A stretch of DNA of 14,653 nucleotides from Monoraphidium neglectum (Eukaryota; Chlorophyta; Chlorophyceae; Sphaeropleales; Selenastraceae). Below are positions 10,092 through 14,653 of the stretch, piece after piece; position 1 is the first letter of the stretch, and the number at the start of each line of letters is the position of its first letter. The notes under the pieces are model-generated. The model had not been told where the DNA came from. It saw only the letters and a program-made list of their open reading frames with translations, and did no database searches. Both the position numbers and the translations under genes were made by a program. Where the stretch lies: assembly GCF_000611645.1 (NCBI RefSeq), contig NW_014012239.1, forward strand, positions 1-14,653, in the 5' to 3' direction.

Positions 10092-10474
10092 TGATAGGGA
10101 CGAGAGGGGCCCCACCTCTGAGCACCTCGGCGTCCGATTTGTGCCGTTGTCTACTGCATGGAGCGCAGAATGTCTTCTGGCGCCAGATCCAGCATGCCGC
10201 GCCTACCGTTTACCACCAACGCATCGGCTGCAGCGTCTGGAAACCTCAGGGTGGCCGTTGATCATTGCATCCCCTGGCTGAGGACCCATTCGGTGAACTT
10301 TCAGGGAACGGGCAACCCCGTGGTGCCCAGGGCGAGGCACGAGCAGCGGCACAACCGCCTTCCCACGTTCCGTGGTGATCTGCCCAGATATTGTCGTCAT
10401 TGAGAGGGTGAACGAGCGGGTGCCCGCCCAAGTGCTGCGTTCGCTTTGAGGCGCTGGGCAGTCAAGGCGTCAGG

Positions 10475-10488
10475 CCCCCCCCCCCCCC
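10475..10488. repeat. C14 homopolymer
   Basis: Fourteen consecutive C on the plus strand between genes, about 200 nt past the stop of the basic nuclear protein gene. Homopolymer length in an assembly may be a sequencing estimate. Confidence 0.9.
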
Positions 10489-10684
10489 GGCGACCGATGC
10501 CTTTGGGGCTACGGGTCGCCTCTTTCATTCATTGTGCATTCATCCAAGTGCGCCTGCTGCACGTGCAGTTACTGAAAACAATTATTGATGCTGCCTTGCT
10601 CATCACAGTTCCTGGTCACGGCCGCAGACGATCCGGCACAAAAATGAAAGGTGTCACCCATCACCCGTGACATCATCGGTAATG

Positions 10685-11568
10685 TCATCCGTCTGAGCTG
10701 TCATACGCCTCCACAATAAGCTGCTCTGCATCCACCTCCCGCCAGTACTGGACCTGGGTTTGGGTTGGAGTACAACGCCTTGAGGTGCGCTTTTGCGTCA
10801 ATGGCACGCCGATGGACCAGATACGCGGCCGGCTTGGCTCGGATCTGACGAAAGCCAGGGCGACCAGCAACCAAGCTAGAGAGGAACGTCAGCTGCGGTA
10901 CTCAACACACTCCCTACAGGGTCCACTGGAGACTGCTTGACCCCGCCTTGCATGGAAGTGCGTACCTCGCTGTCAGTGGGGTGGATCTGAATCGCACCCT
11001 CCGCTGCTGCCTCATCACGGCCGTGGCCGCCATCGCCAGCCTCTGGCGCACTCGCGCGCCGCTGCCGCCTTGCCGGCCGCTGCTCCCGCGCCGCCTCTTC
11101 CCCAGCCGCCCCGCCGCCGCCGTCTGCTCCTGCCGCCGCCGCCGCCGCTGAGCACGCGGCCGCGGCAGCGCGCAGCGCGCGGCTGCTGCCGGCGGCGGCG
11201 CGCTTAGCAGGTGCAGGCCTGCCTTCAGAGACAGCTGGGTCACTGGCACGCCGCCGCTTACCACCAACGACCGGGGGCGCTGTTTTTGCAGAGGTTTGCA
11301 CCTTCCGTGAGAAGGTCACCTGGACCGGCGGCGTGGGCGCGGCGTCCCCGCGCTGCCCGCGCTTCACCGGCGGCGTTGCTGCCAGCGGCAATGGCCCTCC
11401 TGCTGCTGAATCAGGTGCCACGTGGCGCTCTGGCCCGGACGCAGGGCTGCGATCCGCGCCGGCTGGTGGACCCTGCTGCGCCGATTGCGCGCGCGTGCTG
11501 CGACGTGGTGGATCCGATGGAGGACGCCGCGCGGCGCCTCTGCTGCCCTTGCCTGATGCTTTGCCCAT
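10685..11568 (-). CDS. Unrecognised basic, low-complexity, probably nuclear protein, 2 exons
   Basis: Predicted 223 residues. Exon 1 is 10966-11568 (201 codons) and exon 2 is 10685-10753 (22 codons plus stop). They are joined by a 212-nt GTACGC...CCCAG intron in phase 0. The N-terminal two thirds is rich in Ala, Pro, Arg and Gly and starts MGKASGKGSR. A KRRR cluster at 104-107, plus Arg-rich stretches near 165-171, look like nuclear localisation or nucleic-acid-binding patches; alanine runs lie at 133-146. The tail changes character to an ordered, acidic segment: TDSEVQYWREVDAEQL and ending YDSSDG. No known domain is recognised and I assign no function. Support for a real gene: clean splice joining, a TATA box at a sensible distance, and the coherent C-terminal exon. 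The internal start MGKAS is preferred over an upstream in-frame GTG because the TATA box would put the upstream codon outside the transcript. Confidence 0.6.
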
Positions 11569-11573
11569 CGATC

Positions 11574-11603
11574 CTACTGCAATCCAACAAGCGCGAGCTC
11601 CAT
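11574..11603 (-). other. Short upstream ORF (9 codons) before the basic nuclear protein
   Basis: ATG at 11603 opens a frame coding MELALVGLQ and stops at 11574-11576, five bases before the main ATG at 11568. With transcription starting about 30 nt past the TATA box (near 11617-11622) it would lie inside the leader and could reduce translation of the main frame. This depends on the transcription start, which I infer. Confidence 0.4.
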
Positions 11604-11646
11604 ATAAGGACCCGGCTCTCAGATCGGGCTCATTCTGACGGGGGCC

Positions 11647-11653
11647 ATTTATA
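11647..11653 (-). promoter_or_regulatory. TATA box of the basic nuclear protein gene
   Basis: TATAAAT on the minus strand, 79 nt upstream of the ATG at 11568. The position predicts a leader of roughly 50 nt. It is the best TATA consensus at a plausible distance from any start codon in this window. Confidence 0.5.
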
Positions 11654-11940
11654 CATTCAAATGTGTATCTAAGTGCGCAAGTATGTGTACACGTAATCGA
11701 ATTGACCACTGTAGATTATGATGAGTTTCATATATGGCCGCAGCAATCATTGCCAATGGCCTCTGTTGACCAGCGCAGGGACGTCACCACAACGGTGCAG
11801 TCAGGAAGACAAGAACGAACACCCCTCCATCAAGTTTCCTATCCCGCACGCCCAAAACTTTCTGCCATGGAAGTTTAGCACGCCATGTGCCGTGTGGCAA
11901 ACATGCACTAGAACCTGCGCAGGCACAACAAATAGGAACT

Positions 11941-11954
11941 CCCCCCCCCCCCCC
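11941..11954. repeat. C14 homopolymer
   Basis: A second run of exactly fourteen C on the plus strand between genes, the same length as the one at 10475-10488. The flanks differ, so they are not copies of a larger repeat. Confidence 0.9.
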
Positions 11955-12201
11955 GCACCACTCGAAACAAACCTGTCACCATGCAGTTGCGGCCATCACC
12001 ATGGCTGCAAGACAGAGCACCGCAGCCGAGGCTCGCATGGCCGCAACCGCCAGGGACTGTTCACCAAGCCGTTCGCTCCCTGCCACTCGAACCAAAAGCT
12101 CAATATGTGGGCTCCTTGGAGGTTACTCTCTCACAGCCTGACCGCTTGAGGGCGCCTCACCACTCATCCCCGCCCGATTTGAATCCCAATCGCCACATAA
12201 A

Positions 12202-12206
12202 TTACA
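12202..12206 (-). terminator. Candidate poly(A) signal TGTAA for the Mpv17-family gene
   Basis: TGTAA on the minus strand, 274 nt past the stop at 12480-12482, the first such motif in the 3' flank. Candidate only. Confidence 0.4.
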
Positions 12207-12479
12207 GGAAAGCAGGCAGGGATTCACCTCATAAAGGTGTGTGGAATGAAAGGGCCAAAAGCAGATACTGTGGCTGGAATGGATGTTTCAATACAAGGGA
12301 GTTTAACAGAAGCACGAAGGTCAAGGAACGCAACACCACGACTGCCCCGCTGCCCGGTTTGCTGGAGGACACCATGAGCTGCATTGCAATAGCAAGCACC
12401 AATTTGTGCCCGGCATGCAGCAAGAAGATCCGCACAATGCCGAGGGGATGCTGACCCCTCGGCAGCAGCGTGGCATCAC

Positions 12480-13125
12480 CTAGCTCTCTTTCTTCTCTTT
12501 CGTGCTGCCGCCGCCCGCGACGCTCACATCTGCCGCTGCCGCCGCCGCCGCTGCCGCTGCCGCTGGCGGCGCCTCCACGCCGAGCCGCGCCGCCAGGTCT
12601 GGGAACAGCCGCTCGAACCAGCCATCGTTCGCGCGCGCAAAGCTCATGAAACACGAGTCCAGTATGGTGAACAGGTTCACGACCAGCAGCTGGAACTGAA
12701 CAGGCACGAGCTTGAAGTTTGCGGCCTGGACCACCGGCCACACGGTCAGCTCCGCGCTGAAGGTCGGCCAGAAGTCGCGCCGCAGCTTCCTCATGACTTC
12801 CTCCGGGCCACCGCCCTCGCAGAGCGCCATGTGGGTGAAGTAGCCGGCGACGTGCAGGGGGCCGAAGAGGGCGGTGTCGGCGATCACCTGGGATGAAATA
12901 ATATAAGATGGGTTGTCGATCAGCCTCGTGGCGCATGGGATGCCAAGGATCACGGGGCAAGGAATCCAGTGGCTTAACCAAAACTTGAAGGTGTGGGCTC
13001 GCGCTTCGCAGGCGCTGGTGCGAGGTGCAGAGACGAGCGCCTGCACAGCTGGCCATCTCGTCCATGCGCAGCCCTTGTCCCAGGATGCCTGCGCCTTGTG
13101 GCTATGTCCTTCCGCTGCAGCATCC

Positions 13126-13170
<45 letters not shown>

Positions 13171-13696
13171 CAGCAGCAGCAGCAGCAGCTCCACGCATAT
13201 CTACCAAGGCCTCACCTTGCCGCCGACAAACGCAAAGCTCCCGGGTGTCAGCAGCGCACGCGCCGCCCTGTCCAATGCCATGTACCATGCGTGCCCAACG
13301 GGCCCTATGAACGCGGCCCCATAAGCGCAGGTCAGCAGGTTGCGCCGCGCATCAAAAGGCACGTCCTCCAGCTGCTGCGCCAGCGCGTCGCCGGTCGCCC
13401 TGCGGGCTCGAGCGCGCGGGCGATCGGGCAGTCTGGCGGTCGGGCGGTCAGGCACCGGGGTGCTCACATGCGCTTGTAAATGGCCATGCATTAGCGTTTT
13501 CCAGCTGACAGGGGCGGCGGCGCGCCCCTGTCAAGGCTCAGACATTGTTGCTGTACGGTGACGCTCTGCTGACGACACCAGCCGTTGGCGTTCTTACTCA
13601 CCACAGAATGCCTGTGGATACAATCTGTGTCCGCCAAGGGTGCTGTGAAAGCTGGTTTGAGTAGGCTCGGAATCCGCGAGCAAGCTGCGCTGCCAT
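12480..13696 (-). CDS. Mpv17/PMP22-family organellar membrane protein, 3 exons
   Basis: Predicted 228-residue protein of the Mpv17/PMP22/Sym1 family, small four-helix proteins of the mitochondrial inner, peroxisomal or plastid membrane. Exons: 13602-13696, 13216-13399 and 12480-12887. The junctions are phase 2 (TG plus G makes Trp32) and phase 0. Exon 1 begins MAAQLARGF and includes YSNQLSQHPWRTQ, the usual 'Y...L..HP..T' opening. Exon 2 gives TGDALAQQLED and GPVGHAWYMALD. Exon 3 carries the family signature WPVVQAANFKLVP at 143-155, with W143, P144, Q147, N150, F151 and P155. The C terminus adds a family-atypical alanine run (about 11) and a charged KEKKES end. Start ATG 13696 sits in a good context and begins where homology begins. 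Organelle cannot be told from sequence; the basic, acid-free N terminus would suit mitochondrion or plastid. Intron 2 holds CA and CAG microsatellites. It is divergent from DBR1, and the two probably share a promoter region. Confidence 0.95.
13127..13189. repeat. Compound microsatellite (AC)20-(AGC)7 in the Mpv17-gene intron 2
   Basis: Twenty AC units at 13127-13166 followed almost directly by seven AGC units at 13169-13189, in the 328-nt intron 2 (12888-13215) of the minus-strand gene. In the transcript it reads (GCU)7 then (GU)20, beginning about 26 nt after the 5' splice site. Confidence 0.95.
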
Positions 13697-14137
13697 GGCT
13701 GGCAAGCGCTCTTTCCGGTGTGCCGCACCCGCAGCAGCAGCAGTGGCGGCGGCCCTAGGCAACCCTGGTTTGTGCTTCTGTATACTGGAGAGCCCAGGGG
13801 CTTCCAGGGACAGTGCGAGTGGTCGTATGCAGTAGCCTGCTTGTAAACGGAGCCCTTGACGTGGTTGAACTGATACAAGAGCGGGTTGGCGATGTCACTC
13901 GTTCACACTACGTTGCGCGGTAACCAACAAAGGCTAGGCAACAAAGCAGGTGATTAGAGACTGGAGCTGTTTCATATAGATTTGAATCAATCGCAGCCGT
14001 CGGGAATGATCTATGCGCGCCTGATCAGCGCAGTGTCGGGTCTTCGGCACAAGGCTCTAGTTCCATTGGTATCTTCAAGTAACCCAGTAGCTTCATTAGC
14101 AGTCTGCAGGGGCTTCGCGTCCCGACGTAAAGGCGGG
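13697..14137. promoter_or_regulatory. Divergent promoter region between the Mpv17-family gene and DBR1
   Basis: 441 nt (310 nt if the in-frame ATG at 14006 is used) separate the two head-to-head start codons. No strong TATA box is seen; a CATATAGA at about 13973-13980 on the plus strand is the nearest candidate for DBR1. The right part, 14006-14137, is an open frame continuous with DBR1 exon 1 and may be coding (see findings). Confidence 0.45.
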
Positions 14138-14544
14138 ATGAGCTCCGGCACCTCTGGCGGGAAGCGCAAGCTCACTGTGCGCGTCCGCTGCGCCGGCCGG
14201 AGTGCATGTGGGATCGCCTGCATGCATGCGTGTCGCTCTCACGCGCGCTGATGATGCCGCTGCCTTCCTAAAGCTCAATGAGCAGCATCGATTGCTGGAG
14301 TGCAGCTGGCGTGCCGCACCCTGCCGTTCTATGAACAGCTGGCACAAGCAAAACCAAGCTTTTGAGGGCCGAAACGCGCCGGTCAAACCTTGGACCAGCA
14401 CTCTTGCCGCCCGTCAATGCACCCCAGATCGCGGTGGAGGGCTGCTGCCATGGGGAGCTGGACAAAATCTACGACACGCTGCAGCTGCTGCAGCAGAGGG
14501 AGGGCCGAAAGGTGGACCTGCTCATCTGCTGCGGAGACTTCCAG
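14138..14544 (+). CDS. DBR1: DBR1, RNA lariat debranching enzyme, 5' exons, partial
   Basis: N terminus of the metallophosphoesterase that cuts the 2'-5' branch bond of intron lariats in the nucleus. Exon 2, 14428-14544, is unmistakable: [15 protein letters not shown], then QREG.KVDLL and CCGDFQ, with the metal-binding Cys and His of GCCHG and the Asp of GDF. It ends at CAG|GTGGGA. Exon 1 is less certain. I take ATG 14138 to 14176 ([13 protein letters not shown]), donor ACT|GTGCGC, a 251-nt intron and acceptor CCCCAG, joining in phase 0 so that KLT precedes IAVEGC. The donor lacks the usual G at -1, though GTGCGC itself is used by VPS15. The same frame stays open upstream to an ATG at 14006, giving 44 extra residues that look like a mitochondrial presequence. 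The remaining exons lie beyond the right edge. Confidence 0.88.
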
Positions 14545-14602
14545 GTGGGAGGGGACGCGCTGATGTGGCGCTGGGGTGCAGCCGCCATGTCATTGGCATG
14601 GC

Positions 14603-14646
14603 GCTGATGTGTTGCTGATGTGTCGTTGATGTGATGACTGATGAGT
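14603..14646. repeat. Four imperfect 11-bp tandem repeats in DBR1 intron 2
   Basis: Units begin at 14603, 14614, 14625 and 14636 with consensus GCTGATGTGTT. The first two differ at one base, the later ones by several. A short young minisatellite running to the window edge in the intron after DBR1 exon 2; it may continue beyond. Confidence 0.75.
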
Positions 14647-14653
14647 GTCGGGC

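Larger units (their letters stand above)
9202..10684. other. Intergenic: RRP41 promoter side and 3' flank of the basic nuclear protein gene
   Basis: About 1.5 kb, the longest gap between gene models. It should hold the RRP41 leader and promoter, and the 3' UTR of the minus-strand gene ending at 10685. I find no TGTAA on the minus strand in it. It contains a 212-codon minus-strand ORF of doubtful status (9453-10091), a G-box palindrome (9611-9624) and a C14 run (10475-10488). No recognisable protein, tRNA or transposon ends were seen. Confidence 0.55.
11569..12479. other. Intergenic: promoter of the basic nuclear protein gene and Mpv17-gene 3' flank
   Basis: About 0.9 kb between two minus-strand genes. 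It contains the TATA box and upstream ORF listed separately, a C14 run at 11941-11954, and a TGTAA at 12202-12206 for the Mpv17-family gene. ORFs on the plus strand here look like chance frames with no family resemblance. Confidence 0.6.

Noticed and set aside
11718..12149. 143-codon plus-strand ORF between genes
   Set aside because: It crosses the C14 run, is His/Pro/Ser-rich with no motif, and has no promoter or splice support.

Overview
The window is nuclear DNA from a eukaryote with short introns, most likely a green alga (Chlorophyta). Every recognisable protein is a nuclear-encoded eukaryotic housekeeping protein. VPS15 and RRP41 read most like their plant-lineage counterparts. Coding exons are GC-rich with alanine runs, and three genes have a TGTAA motif (the usual chlorophyte poly(A) signal) downstream. 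I rebuilt 21 complete introns by reading frames and splice phases by eye. All are GT-AG, all end in CAG, and 18 of 23 visible donors begin GTG; lengths run from 155 to 458 nt. The genus cannot be fixed from sequence alone.

Layout. Five genes lie on the minus strand: VPS15 (5' part only, exons between 184 and 1326, running off the left edge); a 10-exon FkbM-type methyltransferase with a signal anchor (2375-5894); the 6-exon exosome subunit RRP41 (6876-9201); an unrecognised basic, probably nuclear protein in two exons (10685-11568); and a 3-exon Mpv17/PMP22-family membrane protein (12480-13696). On the plus strand, head to head with the Mpv17 gene, the lariat debranching enzyme DBR1 starts near 14138 and runs off the right edge.

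Between genes are non-coding stretches of roughly 0.4 to 1.5 kb with no convincing further gene. They hold candidate poly(A) signals, one good TATA box with a short upstream ORF, a 14-bp G-box palindrome, two C14 homopolymers and one 212-codon ORF of doubtful status. The introns are more unusual: every long (CA)n or alternating purine-pyrimidine tract lies inside an intron of a minus-strand gene, so each is GU-rich in the transcript, and one is joined to a perfect 12-bp hairpin.

The genes do not form one pathway. RRP41 (RNA decay) and DBR1 (lariat turnover) both act in RNA metabolism; VPS15 acts in PI3-kinase/autophagy trafficking; the FkbM protein probably acts in the secretory pathway; Mpv17-family proteins act in organelle membranes. 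I see no mobile element, CRISPR array, rRNA or tRNA, and no clear new multi-gene system. The items most worth follow-up are the intronic GU tracts, the mitochondrial-presequence-like stretch before DBR1, and the unrecognised nuclear protein.
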